Positions 9,720 through 20,829 of a stretch of 39,527 nucleotides of DNA are shown here, one piece after another (position 1 is the first letter of the stretch; every line of letters starts with the position of its first letter). Where the stretch lies: contig NW_003213976.1 in the NCBI RefSeq assembly GCF_000006405.1, positions 170,074-209,600 of the forward strand, written 5' to 3'. The position numbers were made by a program, and so were the translations under genes. The stretch is from Perkinsus marinus ATCC 50983 (Eukaryota > Perkinsozoa > Perkinsida > Perkinsidae). The notes under the pieces are model-generated. The model was not told the origin of the DNA and did no database searches. It saw only the letters and a program-made list of their open reading frames with translations.

Positions 9720-10922
9720 ATGTCGTATTCAACCTCTCAAGACGTCTTCTCGGAGGACCCCAACTACTCCTCCGTCTCGGGCACACAGAGCTCTGCTGCT
9801 GCTGGAGGCGGCAAGTACAGCAGGAAGGACTACTGGGACCTGGACCAGATACTGCAGGTGGGCCTGGGAGGGAGAGGGTCAGTGCTGTTGGCCATCGATA
9901 GTCGTAGGATGAGCAGCTGATCGACTGCCGACTTATCGACACTGCCTACGGGTTGGGCTGGATGAATAGTCAGGCGGCTGAGGTCCATTCCTATCAACAG
10001 CAACAACAACAGCAATCAGAGGGAGATGACGAGAATATGGTAAGGGCTCTACTGTGGATGATGATACGTGCAGTCATCAGAGCCAGGCTGAGAATAATGA
10101 CAGGGCATCGACGGGTCAGTCAGGGGCCGCCGATGGCAACCATGTAGGATTTGTGTTATTGGCAATCTGTGAGGCTTCTGTAGTTGCCAGCTGACTGCAA
10201 ACTATCCCTTCCAATGTGGATTGCCGAGGGCCTCTATCTACGTCGCTTCGTGGAGGTGGGCCGGCCCCACCTGGCCCTACAACTCATAGTCATACGTCAG
10301 ATCGAAGAAGTCCCATCGATATTCAATGCGAAGATGCAGGGCTTGATGACTTTGGAAGCATCGTAGGCCCAACCTCTCCTGTGTTGATGACCACAGGCCT
10401 TCCCTATTCAGAGTCATGCGGCTAGACCAGAAGAGCTTCTACTACTTCGAAATTGGCATGCGGTTGGCGGCTCTCCTCGGGGTAGACCGTCAGGGCTGAG
10501 GGGCGCCACTCTTGAGTGTAGTTACACTCACTGATGGAAAGACTCCTGAAGGGGATGTTCGAACGAGCGAGGAATATCTTCGATGTCGCCCAGACCCAAA
10601 TTGTGGGGGCTGACCAGGAGAAGAAGATGCAGGTTCGGACCATTGCTGCTGCTGCTGTTGCTATTACCACTCCTCCGGCAATTCGTGTTAGGTTCTCATG
10701 GACTTCATGACGAGGAGCGAACGAGAGAGTAAGTCGGCAATCGACAGCTCTAGTGTACTCCGTGTTCAGTGTTCCATCAAGGAGTTATGGTGGCTGCGGA
10801 GTACGAGCTCTTCCGCAAGGGGTGAGTCTACTAGTACTGCTATTGTCTCGGCCACTCCTAACTGTAGGGAGCTGTCAAAGGTCCGTCAATCGGCAGTCCA
10901 CATCGCTCCTCGACGAGAATAG
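9720..10922 (+). CDS. PSF3: GINS complex subunit PSF3
   Basis: PSF3 is one of four GINS subunits that bind MCM2-7 and Cdc45 to form the replicative CMG helicase. Ten exons join in frame to 263 residues: 9720-9857, 9908-10039, 10081-10143, 10184-10255, 10301-10362, 10412-10481, 10522-10632, 10692-10728, 10770-10821, 10868-10922. Every intron is GT-AG, 40-59 nt. Diagnostic blocks: YWDLDQILQDEQLIDCRL near residue 38 (the PSF3 N-terminal signature), a YGLGWMN turn, LSLPMWIAEGL (compare the family's VELPLWLAE), and a helical C-terminal half with FYYFEIGMRLAALL, followed by a helix and an ELFRKG block. Human PSF3 is 216 residues; the extra length is mostly an N-terminal extension and a Q/S/N-rich insert before LSLPMW. 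The gene ends 77 bp before BBS9 on the same strand. Confidence 0.92.
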
Positions 10923-10999
10923 GCATGCTCCTATTTCACATTATCTCCCTTGAGGGTTGTGTTATTCTTGTCAATGTTGACCTTCCTGTGTTGTTATCG

Positions 11000-13900
11000 A
11001 TGTCGTTGTTTCGGGCGAAGGAGTGGTGGTCCTATCGTATTACCACCACTGACGGTACGGACGGACATGCTAAGCCCTTTGAGAGGTGGGTTCAGGGACG
11101 CCAGAGGAGATCGATGGTACGGCCGGCACTGTGGTGGTTGCCAATATTGACAACGACCCCGCAGGGAAGGTCAAGTTGCTGCCGTCACGCGCCATGAAAT
11201 TATCCTTCGCGATGCGATCAGATGAAAGTCCTAGTCGGCAGCCTCTCGGGTATGATACGGATCTTCCTCCCAAGAGGCGGCCCTGCTGGTGGGCACACCC
11301 TCGAGGATCTCGTACTAGAGAAGAAGCTCGACGGGCCCATACTACAGCTACTCGCCGGCCGGTGAGGGCCATCAGTACTGTCTGCTCCTACTGAGCCTAT
11401 CAGGTTCATCAGTGGCACCTCGGATATCTTCCTTGCTATTCTCCATCCCTATTCCCTCGGCGTGTACCCTTCCCCTAGTCGCTATCATGCACCACATTTC
11501 CCATTAGATATGCGGTGTCCGCAGTGAAGGCAGGCGGAGTGGCGGCCTATTTCAACATTCAGCAGGTCGCTACTGCAGCAGTTATAGGAATCTCATTCCA
11601 CTACAGGTTGCCATACACAAGTTAGCTAGGCCAGCTTATAACATGACCAGTGGTGCCTTCGCTGGGGATCGAACCTCCGCGGGTTTAGAGTCCATATGTG
11701 TAGTCAGATCACTAACGAGACTAGTCGCCCGATGAGATCCCAGGTTCAATCCCTGGATGGAGTACTCCAGTTCTTCCTCAATGGGAGCTTCGCCTTCCAT
11801 CGACTCCTTCCTCAGTCCTCCTTCATCCTACCCGGGCCTTTGATGTGTGTCAATCTCTCTGCTTCGCTCCGCTAGAGATTTCGCCCAGATACCTGATGGC
11901 TTCGGGTCAATTCATCACCGTGAACTCAGAAATGACCATGGAATCCTACCGGTGGGTTCAGGGAGCCTCCACAAGCACCGCAGCTGCTTCTTAGGTATTC
12001 AATACTGGCTGCCGCTGGTGATAATGTTGACCACATGCAGGTGGGGCCTGAGGGTCGTCAGGACTTACTGTTGGCAGCAGATGAGTGGCAAGAGGCTTAC
12101 GGCCGATTGGAGGACCAACTTGGGGGACCACATCTCTTGGCTTGGCGCGGCCCGGTAAGAGGAGGACAGCAGCAGGAGCAGCAGACCCTTGCAAATGCGT
12201 ATCTTTAGGTTCGATCGAGGGCCGTTGGATGTGGTGGCCCTCGGGGACCAAACCCTCTTTGTGGTCGACTATAAGGTCCGATCTCTTCCTCTCCCCTTCA
12301 GCACACTATCCTCAGGGGAGAGTGAAGTCCCAACGAAGATTAGAATACCCGTGTACGTCCGCCCACGTCTGCGCCGCCCTCCATGGAGCCAGTAAGGGAG
12401 CATACTCCAATGACACAGTCAATGCCCCCCCCCCCTGCCAGATGATAAGGAGACCACCCATCAGCTCCTCATCGGCACACAGACCGGTCACATACTAGTC
12501 TTAAGGTCAGCAGCAGCAGCAGCAGCTGTTTTGTGACCATGATCCACCATTGTAGAGAGCGTGCCCTGGTCTGGTGCTGTCTGGTGGGCCCATCCCCCAT
12601 CACTGCCATCATAGTAGCGGAGTTCGGCGATACCATGGGGATGATATGTAGACCATCCGGAGGATGCCCACGAAGACCCTTGTCTCAGGTTCCCTAGATG
12701 ATGCCGGTCTCCTACAGGTGGGCCTCGATGAGTGCCGACCACTCGGCTGCTGGTCTTTAGGTATCCTACCTTGGTACGGACCCTCCAGTAGCCAGTACCA
12801 TGGTCAATACCGATACACGAGCCTTGGACTATGACCACATGGTGGGGCCCCCTTTCTGACCCTCAAAGGTCCCCCCTCCCCTCAGGAGGCTGAGCATAGG
12901 CAACTCGTGAACACGATAAAGCAATATCAGAAGACAGCAGAAGATGAGGACCCTCCCCCTCAAGTCCGCTCCAGTGAAGTGACCGTCAGCGTCTCTGTAC
13001 CGCCGACAATCGATCCCCCAAGTAGCGTTGACCTTTCGGTCTTCCAAGATGGTCAGGACCAGCAAGGCCTCTATATGGTACATGACGACTTCTCTTACCT
13101 CTTTGATCGACACCCTCAGAATGATGGGCTACCACAGCAGCTCACAGTCGATTTCGAGATCACCAACACGGACCCTCGAGGTCAGCCAGAGTGCATGGCC
13201 GCTGCATACCATCCATTCACAGGTCGGGAGGCTAGAGGGCTCACTCTTACTGTCCAGCCCCTGTCCGATGCAGTAGTGACCATGACCACGAAGACCATGG
13301 CACTCGGGGACGTGGGGCCGACCTCTGCAGCTTGAGTAACCTGTCTAGCTAGCAGGTCCAAGCGGGAGGCTCATCCATGCGAGTTTCTCTATCCTTTTAC
13401 GTCAGCGCTCATGTCCTTTGCAGTAACCGTTCTGTGGAGCTCGTCGCGGTGTACACTCTTGGCGGTAGGTTTGGGACCTGTTCTGCATCCAGCATGGTTC
13501 GACCTCAGATATCCTCCAATTTACCACGAGGGTCTTTGAGTTGCCATTGTGTTTCGTAGCTCGTCTGATACCACCTACGAAGGAGGCCAAGTACCGCTCC
13601 AGGGAGTGTTGGCCTTCTCCTCTTACCCTGCTCCCCCATCAGTTTCAAAGTTGCTATCGGCGCCAGTGCTATCCCCCCTACTTTGGCAGACATCTTCCAG
13701 GACTTCCTCGAGGGGTCCCTGGTAGGGCCATGTGTAGGAGGTCTCAGGAGACAGGACCACTCTCAGGTTGGCCCTGAAGGCACCGTCCGGAATGCCCTCT
13801 CGATGCGGCTAACCTGTGGGAAGGATGTGACCATTCTGCAGTCGAAGACCAGCAGCAGATTCTGCGTCCAGTCGTCCGACTTTGGTCCGCTGTGGGTCGG

Positions 13901-14927
13901 TCTGGCCGAGCTCGATAAACGCTGTAGGGAGTTTTTCAATGGCGACTTCAAGCTGACATATTTGGTGACCATTCTGGACCTCCTCTGTATCTTCATCGCG
14001 TGAACCTAGGATTCCCTCCCACTGCAGGATTACTTCGCGCTCTTGGATGATCATTTCTCGATTCGGCATCATCTACAGGTGGGGAGATCCGGCGGAGCGA
14101 AGCAGATGTTCGTCCGCTTACAGGGCCTTCGGTTGGCTGTGGACAAGGAATCCTCCCGATACAGGGATAACCAGAAGCAGCTCTTGACGAGGCTGAAGGA
14201 CAAGCAGCCGACTGACCTTAATGGAATCGATGAACTTCTAGAAGTCGAAGATGTCGCACCCGGGGATTGAACCTGGGAGCTCCAGTCAGGTTACATACGG
14301 CGGCCTCATCGAAGTTCTCGACGAAATTGAGGATGCCCGCACTGCTCTGCGCGTCATTGGTGGTGACCTTGCTGCTGCCACAGAGCTCATGATTGGCCTC
14401 ATGCAATGGAGGTCTGCTGGTCTGGACTACCGGCCGAGACCTTCCCGACCAGGTTTGACATGGGCCACGAAGATGTCCAATACCTCCGCCGTGTCCTCTC
14501 CTCCACTACTCTCCTAACGGCCGCTGACGCCCCGACCACCGACTTTGATCTTCCAACGGAAGTATTGGCCGCAGGTGGTCTTAGCCTCAATGTGAGTTGT
14601 CGTGTGTCAGACCGAGGCCACTCATCTGATGGCCCCCACCCAAGGCTGGCAGGAGAGGACTGAATGCGCCATCAGCCAGGTCCCCTTTCCCGGGCTGTTG
14701 TTGTTGTGATTGCCCGCCGTTGCAGTTACTGAAGACAGCGGCCTTCTCCAAGTCCGGCCAGGACGAGGTCTACAGGTTAGGGCAGTGCCGCATCGCCGCA
14801 GATACCAGTACCACACTGTTGAAGGGTGGCTTCACACGACCCACGATCAGGTCGTCTGAAGAAGCTCATGACTCGACTTATCGAACGCCTGGCGCATGGC
14901 GCGAGGCCCACCGCTCGTAGGGAGTGA
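11000..14927 (+). CDS. BBS9: BBSome subunit BBS9 (PTHB1)
   Basis: BBS9 is a core scaffold of the BBSome, the coat that carries membrane proteins in and out of cilia. The start MSLFRAKEWWS matches the conserved PTHB1 N-terminus. Later blocks follow the family in order: VVVANIDND, MKVLVGSLSGMIRIF, FISGTSDIFLAIL, YNMTSGAF, ICVQSLDGVLQFF (beta-propeller, 11000 to about 12760), VSYLGTDPP, an immunoglobulin-like middle region, ITVL-like VTILQSKTSSRF, DYFALLDDHF, RLKDKQPTDLNGIDELLE, ATELMIGLMQW, GWQERTECAISQLLKT, and RLKKLMTRLIERL near the end. More than 20 exons, all GT-AG with introns about 40-60 nt apart from one of about 110 nt; examples are 11000-11054, 11096-11169, 11222-11361, 11404-11463, 12886-13311, 13356-13464. 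The product is about 800 residues (human 887). It implies a flagellated stage with BBSome trafficking. The exact ends of a few exons are inferred from alignment. Confidence 0.93.
12509..12527 (+). repeat. CAG-type trinucleotide tract in a BBS9 intron
   Basis: A run of CAG repeats directly behind the donor of the intron at 12506-12555. It lies outside coding sequence in the splice model. Confidence 0.6.
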
Positions 14928-15020
14928 GCATGCTCGATCATGTCATTACATTTCGCATCTGCTTTGGTCTCGAGTTGTATCATCAGTAGTAGTACTTGCA
15001 GACGGGGATGAGTTACACCG

Positions 15021-15714
15021 ATGATAGGCCACTTCGCAGTGGGGGACCTCGGATTCTTTGATCCGTCGGTGCCACATACCAATGACATGGTCTCCTGGGT
15101 CAAACACGTAACCATTATCATGATGAGGATGATGATCCATCACGATCTTGTATAGTTACGGTATGAGAATCCAGCAGGAGGAGACATCGATTTCGACAAG
15201 TCCACTGCACTCCGGTCAACCGTTGCTTTATGACATTGCTGTATGCAGGTACCAGCTCTGCTGGGGTCACCCGTGCTTGGCCGACCCAACTGCGGCTGCT
15301 AGCCTCGATATGGAGTGGATGAGGCGAGGTGGTCCTCTGCTTCGCTCCGCTAGCTTCTTTCAACCTTTCCTCAGGTGTCCCCATTGGTCCACCCCTCCGG
15401 CCCACACCAGAGGTCCCCCGAGCACCGGAGATGCCCTCCATCGGGCCATACGAGTACATCATCGGGAAGCCCCTACAGGAGTAAAGCCTCCTTGTCCATG
15501 GCATGGCTAGTGATACCACAGGTACACCGTCCATCCATACGACATCAGCAGCCACAGACTAGGCGGGCCCATGTGCCTCTCGAAGGGCCTTATAGTAACC
15601 AAGCAACAGCAGGCAGCTACCAGTGTTGCTGCACTCCAAAACACTGCTCGCATGGTGGATTCATGGTCAACACGATTATACCGCAATAACCGTCGTTCAA
15701 TCATTTGGATATAA
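15021..15714 (+). CDS. Conserved-looking 174-residue protein, unknown function
   Basis: I do not recognise the family. Five exons join in frame: 15021-15107, 15156-15214, 15249-15328, 15375-15480, 15522-15714. The product starts MIGHFAVGDLGFFDPSV, contains a cysteine pair in LCWGHPCLADP, a proline-rich centre (PLRPTPEVPRAPEMP) followed by YEYIIGKPLQEY, and ends in a basic helix (NTARMVDSWSTRLYRNNRR). No membrane helix or signal peptide is obvious. All four introns are GT-AG and 34-48 nt, matching BBS9 and PSF3. It starts 93 bp after BBS9 on the same strand. The consistent splice phases make it a likely real gene. Confidence 0.7.
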
Positions 15715-16289
15715 TGTTGTTTAGTTATAGCAATAGTGAATGGTTCGGCTTCCTTATTGAGGAGTATCTACTCTGATTACACTATGCTCGATCAATTAGT
15801 CATTCGTGGTATAAGTGTTCGTCTATTAACGAGCTGGCGACTTGGTGTCGATGACTTTGGTAATGCCAACTTCCTATCGTCCGCTCCCTCCCACCCAAAG
15901 GTTCGCATTGGAGGTGCGAGCTCGGGGGTATTTTTCTAAATCCGAATTCAAGATTGTAGGGAGTGGACCTTGGACAGTTTTGAGGCAAAACTAGAGAACG
16001 AAACTCATCCGGTACGCCGTTCAATTAGAAAGCATGTCTCGATAGACTCGATCACCAACTATGAAGGATTCATCGTACTTCGCCTCATACACGTCGATGG
16101 TCTTCAAGATTTCCTGGATTCTCCAATAGTTATGAACACAACGGGAACCCAACACCCCACTTTGTCAATCTTTTCCACGTCTTCTTCATCTTCCACCGAG
16201 CCATCGCTAGCGAGGCCTCTTTTGCAAGACAAATATTCACGCTGAGCGATTAGCTTGAGGATCGGCAGTCGGTCTATCAGCCTCTTCGC
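15715..16289. other. Gap with exon-like minus-strand stretches
   Basis: On the minus strand, an open stretch reads RIQEILKTIDVYEAKYDESF near 16050-16130 and another reads DGSVEDEEDVEKIDK near 16180-16210. These may be extra 3' exons of the coiled-coil gene to the right or a separate small gene. I could not close a splice model. Confidence 0.4.
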
Positions 16290-18857
16290 CTATAATATAT
16301 AACGGGATGACCAATAATTCAAATCGGATGGTCTCACTTCCCTCGCGTATACGTCGGCGACGTCTTTGCCTTCCAATAGAGCATTCTCAATAGCACTGAC
16401 GATCTGAGAAAATGCTGGGGTCTTGGATGATGGGATACTTCTCGACCGATTACCCTAAGGAGGTCGTCTCGAGAAGGCGCACACGCTTCTGAACTCCACA
16501 GCTCGTGGGTGCTCATCATCGCCTTCTTGAGTTTCTCTATGCCTTGGAGTGGTGAAGGGCTGGAGTTCTTCAGCAACACTGGGAGAGTATCTTAGAAGTA
16601 GTCAGCCATTACTCCTGCATCTATAGGGCCCGGGTAATGGAGCAGAGAATGGTACCCAGTCTCACTCACGTGTTGTCCCTTGTTGCTGACAGGCGTTTGC
16701 GTGGTCATGCTGAGTTTCAAATGCCGTATCTGATATATGTACTAAGCGCCGAGGGATGAGGAACCCAACCTGCGCGAGCAACTCCCTTCGCTCGTCATCC
16801 CATGCCTCGTTAGCTGCGGCCGCCTCGTCCACTTGGCACTCACAGAAACGGGTGAATCTAGTGAGCCAATCACGATGTAGTGTGTCACTTCGGCAACTGA
16901 GCGTACCTGCACTCCAAATCTTCGATCGCCTCATTCAGCTTCGTTTCAACGGCTTTGGCGAGTTCTGCTACAAACTGAATGGCCAGTAAAAAAGCATAGA
17001 AATTTCGAACAGGGTTGGCGGAGAGAGAGAGTCTAGAGCTCCTCACATTGTCAATCTTCTCTTGGGTTTCTCCGTGCGCATTCAGCAACTTCGCTTGAAT
17101 CTCATCACGTTCCGTCATTACATATGTGAGCTGCTCTTGTAACAGACAGACTTCGGATGACTGAGAGCACCAAGGGTGTGGTAAAGGCGTTCCCGGAAAA
17201 CGGCAAGATTTCTGCGTTAACGTTGAGGGTGCCGATTCATCGCGGGGAGAATGAGAAGGAATTTACAGGCGCCCGACGCGACGACTTCCCTACGAAAATG
17301 TCTTGTAGTTCGTTGGCAGCTGCTTCCATCTCTGACTTATGGTACTCTTCCATCTCCTGTCGTAAAACCTAAAAAGTAAGGTCGTTAAGAATATAAACCC
17401 AGCAACTGCTGAGAACACATATTCAAAATATAGCCCAGATAGCTCAGTTGGGAGAGCGCCAGACTGAAGATCTGGAGGTCCTCAGTTCGATCCTGGGTCT
17501 GGGCATCTTTCTATTCACCATGACTTCTTTCTCGAATTTGCTGTATATCTTCAGTACTATATGATTACAAGGGCAATCGAGACAATTCGGCCACAGTTAC
17601 ACCGCAGCTTGCACGTACGGCATGCGCGTAATTCGGCGTCGCAGTCTCATCACCGAGTCCTTCCTCACCGAAATCTGCTCCTTGTAGGTCTCTTCCAACC
17701 GTTTTGCGATCTCATTTACTGCCGTATCGACCTTCCTATTAGAAGCATTCGCTCCTTTGAAAGCTGCACCTGGAGATGATGAACCATCCCGCAACAACGT
17801 GTTTGCATCCCACCGACCAATATCTTTCACGAGCTGCATCAGCTGCTTTTTATGAGCATCGATCGACTCATCACTGACATCCCGGATAAGCTCAAGCTGA
17901 TCATCTAGCATAGCACGCTCTGTACAGACCCGCGACGCCTCAGCCAATTCGACCTGAAGAATTTTCCGAATCGTCAAGCTCCCGAATGAGTACAAAATCG
18001 CTACCAGAACGATAACCAGGATGGAAAGTGAACAAGCGATTCTTACTTCTTTCTTTATACGTGTATCCACCTCCGCAGAGAGAGACTCGATTGCCTCGAG
18101 GAATCTACTTTTCTCCGACTGCTGCAACTCCACGCATGCAGCAAGTGCCGTAGCCAGCTCCTCCTTGACCTAAACACGAATATCCTGACCTCGTACAGGT
18201 GATTATTGATCGTCTAGTGATGAGTACTCTCTCCACTGCATGAGCCATCGAGCCCCACTAGTCAGAAAATATTTAATCGTGAGCAGATGTGAGCTATAAT
18301 GATGAGGAAAACAAGAACAGTGTTCGGCAAACACTGTTCGCTTATGAAGCACTTCACTGTGCAAAAGTTCTCGTAATAGAAAATATCCCCGAAATGAGCC
18401 TCTAGGGAGAATTGTACCCTGCATGTGCAAATTTGAACAATCATCGCCCCTGGTGTTACGGCCAAGCACTGCGAGTTGTCGTAAGTGAGCCGATACCTTA
18501 GTAACTTCCTCAGCTCTGTCACTGTCTGTCGTGATCGAACAGAGGATATCCTTATGGGCATCTTCCACACTCTGTAGGAGCCTCTCGAGGGCCCTAAAAG
18601 GAAGACCCTCGATGACCAACGACCCTCCCATACGACTATCACGGCGATATGACTGAGGGAAAACGAGCGTGTCACTCCTACTGAGTGACGTCCAGTCGGA
18701 GTAGCTTCGTCGCCTCTTCCGAGTAGTGTCGATCCAACATCGTAACGGTGTCATCGTCCCCTTCGTTCGTCTTATCGTCAATTTCTAGCAGCATGGCTTC
18801 CATCTCTCTGCGATCTTCCTTCAGTCTGTTCCTGATCTCCGCGGCCAACGTGGTCAT
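16290..18857 (-). CDS. Coiled-coil protein with one transmembrane helix
   Basis: A multi-exon minus-strand gene that I do not recognise. It is rich in long charged helices of coiled-coil type. The first exon starts MTTLAAEIRNRLKEDRREME; the next includes LVIEGLPFRALERLLQSVED. An exon ending at 17614 has EVRIACSLSILVIVLVAILY, a clear membrane helix, then a long helical region. Later exons read VLRQEMEEYHKSEMEAAANE, SSEVCLLQEQLTYVMTERDE, FVAELAKAVETKLNEAIEDL and FTRFCECQVDEAAAANEAWD, joined by GT-AG introns with matching phases. The gene seems to end at a stop near 16290, but further 3' exons are possible. The layout suggests a tether or structural protein on a membrane. An intron of about 246 nt (17369-17614) holds a tRNA gene on the other strand. 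Confidence 0.6.
17433..17505 (+). tRNA. tRNA-Phe (GAA)
   Basis: A full 73-nt cloverleaf. The acceptor arms GCCCAGA and TCTGGGC pair perfectly, with discriminator A at 17505. The D stem is GCTC/GAGC, the anticodon stem CCAGA/TCTGG with loop CTGAAGA (anticodon GAA), and the T arm CTCAG-TTCGATC-CTGGG pairs with one G-U. No intron, and CCA is not encoded, as expected for a eukaryotic nuclear tRNA. It sits inside an intron of the minus-strand coiled-coil gene, in antisense orientation. Confidence 0.97.
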
Positions 18858-19338
18858 CGATTTCGCTGACGATAAACCTCTCACCGCTGGCTCGATATAT
18901 CTCCCATCAACTCAATGCATACTACATGAAAAAGTACCATAACGACGTGATTACAATGGCAGTCCCGAAAGAACTTCCAGAAAGGACCTCACATCTAGCA
19001 GGAGAATGATTCACAGTTTTTCTCGACTCCCACTCGCCTCCTGTATCTCAGTACAGCTTGCCTTATAGCCCTCTCCGGTTCCACTCACATCACAACAGCC
19101 CCCGACGGCCACTGAGATGTCAACTATCACAGTACTGATGAATTCAATACCGATAAGAGTTGGTTGAGGTCATACTGTCCGACAAATGTGGTTTACGACG
19201 TAGACCCGCCGATCGTCTCTGCAAAATTTGTGAGGAGCTATGAGTACCAAGTTCATTCATGCCTCACTAGCACACCGGCAATATCGATCCTATCTGGGAT
19301 ATTACACTGGTTCAGACGAAGCTCTACCATAAAAGGGC

Positions 19339-19580
19339 TCATAACAATGGATCGAACGGACACCCAGAAACCATTGAAGAGATATAATACAACTCGACGA
19401 CAGGAAGTTGTTCAAAATAATAGAGCTCGAAGGTAATCCAGCAGTAGCGAGCTGAGTATTGCTCATGAGGAGGCGCTCCCTCCAATGGGACCGCCAGCCT
19501 CTGTACGATCTGTTCAATATTACCTCCTATTACTTTTTCACCATGTATCTGATAATGAACCAATACGGCGGCTGGTCTAA
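19339..19580 (-). CDS. Possible minus-strand exon, unknown protein
   Basis: An open stretch reading VHYQIHGEKVIGGNIEQIV and then RLAVPLEGAPPHEQYSARYC, with an aromatic-rich C-terminus (ELYYFEQLPVVELYYISSM). It looks like coding sequence in composition, and an AG acceptor precedes it. I do not recognise it, the upstream exon is not resolved, and a plus-strand frame overlaps it. Treat it as a candidate only. Confidence 0.35.
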
Positions 19581-19759
19581 CAAGAGATCAACTCACATAG
19601 CCGAGACGTATATGAAAATAGCTACCGGCCAGAACATTGAATGTGTGTTGATCATAAGCTCTGCGAAGGGTGTGGCAGGATCGTGCCCGCCCCAGTCTGT
19701 CCTGGCAGGCCAGGGGATGTCCGCTCGAGTGATTGAGGGAGAGAGCAGCTGAAATCAGG

Positions 19760-20250
19760 CATCACGACAAGATGGTCTCAACGCGTCACCAGAGTCCTTC
19801 TGGGCCTCCTCCCAGTGGCCCTAGCCACGGCATTCGACATGAGCGACGACATAGAAGTAATCCTGAGTGGGAGTTCGGGCCCCGTATACGAGGTGGTGCT
19901 CACCTGGCGAGATCGGCGACTTCTGCGGTAGGGGGCTGGGAGGCAGTTGGGGGGCGATGGAAAGTCATGTCGGATAGTGGAGAAGTCGCTGAGCGATTTG
20001 GAAGCAGTGTGGGAAAATATGTACATGGTCAACTACACGTGTTGGTGAAAATGTGAAAATTCTGAGGAAATTTTGGGAAAATTCTTATTGGTTTCTGTAC
20101 ACTTCTACCCGAATTCGTATGTTAACTTCTATAGGAAACTCCTGAGCTCAGCTGAGGAAAGCGAACATATATTCCAACAACACTTCTCCCGCGAGTTGGG
20201 ACGACGTTCTCACTCTCCCATACGAGCTCATTCTAGAGCGGCTCTTCTAG
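19760..20250 (+). CDS. Possible secreted or membrane protein, plus strand
   Basis: A signal-like segment RVTRVLLGLLPVALATAFDM runs into a short acidic/beta-rich region (DDIEVILSGSSGPVYEVVLT) ending at a GTAGGG donor. Later plausible exons read VEKSLSDLEAVWENMYM and SWDDVLTLPYELILERLF. The start codon and splice phases are unresolved, so this may be more than one gene. Confidence 0.3.
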
Positions 20251-20829
20251 TATTTCAGGTGCAACACTAGGCAAGGGCTTTTCGACTATACGGCACTAGA
20301 ACCAAATCGTGAAGACGTCATCGGCTGCTGCTGCTCAACTCGAATAGAGCAGACTAACGAGCGAGTACCCATGTTCACCCAGTGACTGGAGCCTGCCTGC
20401 CAACGAAGGCATGTGAGGGCATCCAGCCACCATAGAAGGTGCACCCCAAGCCTCTAGGACGACGACCATTACTTGCGTGCGTGATCTTGCTCAGTTGTCC
20501 AAGTAATTTCGTGGCGCGTGACAAATCTCAAAGTTCATGTTTTCCTTCACGTCCTCATCGTTGAGGTTGATTTTACTGTTATCGCACCCCGACTAACGAT
20601 AGCAACAGTAGTAGTAGTTCCCACGTGAACGCGTCGAGTCAGACAACTCGATGGACTCAAACGGAGATCCTAGAAATACAGCGCAACCCGAGCACCAACT
20701 GGATCGCCTCTCCATGTACTGACCACCCGTTGTAGACCTCTAACGAACCTCCTCTGTAGCTGCCAATAGCGTTTTCGAGTGGCATTATATGTGGGCTGCC
20801 GGGGACTGTTTTTCAGGGTGGACCATATC
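20251..20829. other. Stretch without a supported gene
   Basis: No supported coding exon, RNA gene or repeat seen here. The long minus-strand open frame that begins in it overlaps the better plus-strand gene model at 20830. Confidence 0.5.

Noticed and set aside
11646-11790. Two tRNA-like B-box sequences facing each other
   Set aside because: They resemble T arms, but no full cloverleaf forms. The bases are explained by BBS9 exons and one intron (11700-11743).
11845-11888. A 29-nt intron in BBS9
   Set aside because: Using the earlier donor gives a 44-nt intron and a gap-free match to the family, so no ultra-short intron is needed.
14255-14300. tRNA-like T arm on the minus strand
   Set aside because: It falls in a BBS9 intron, and no acceptor or anticodon stem can be paired.
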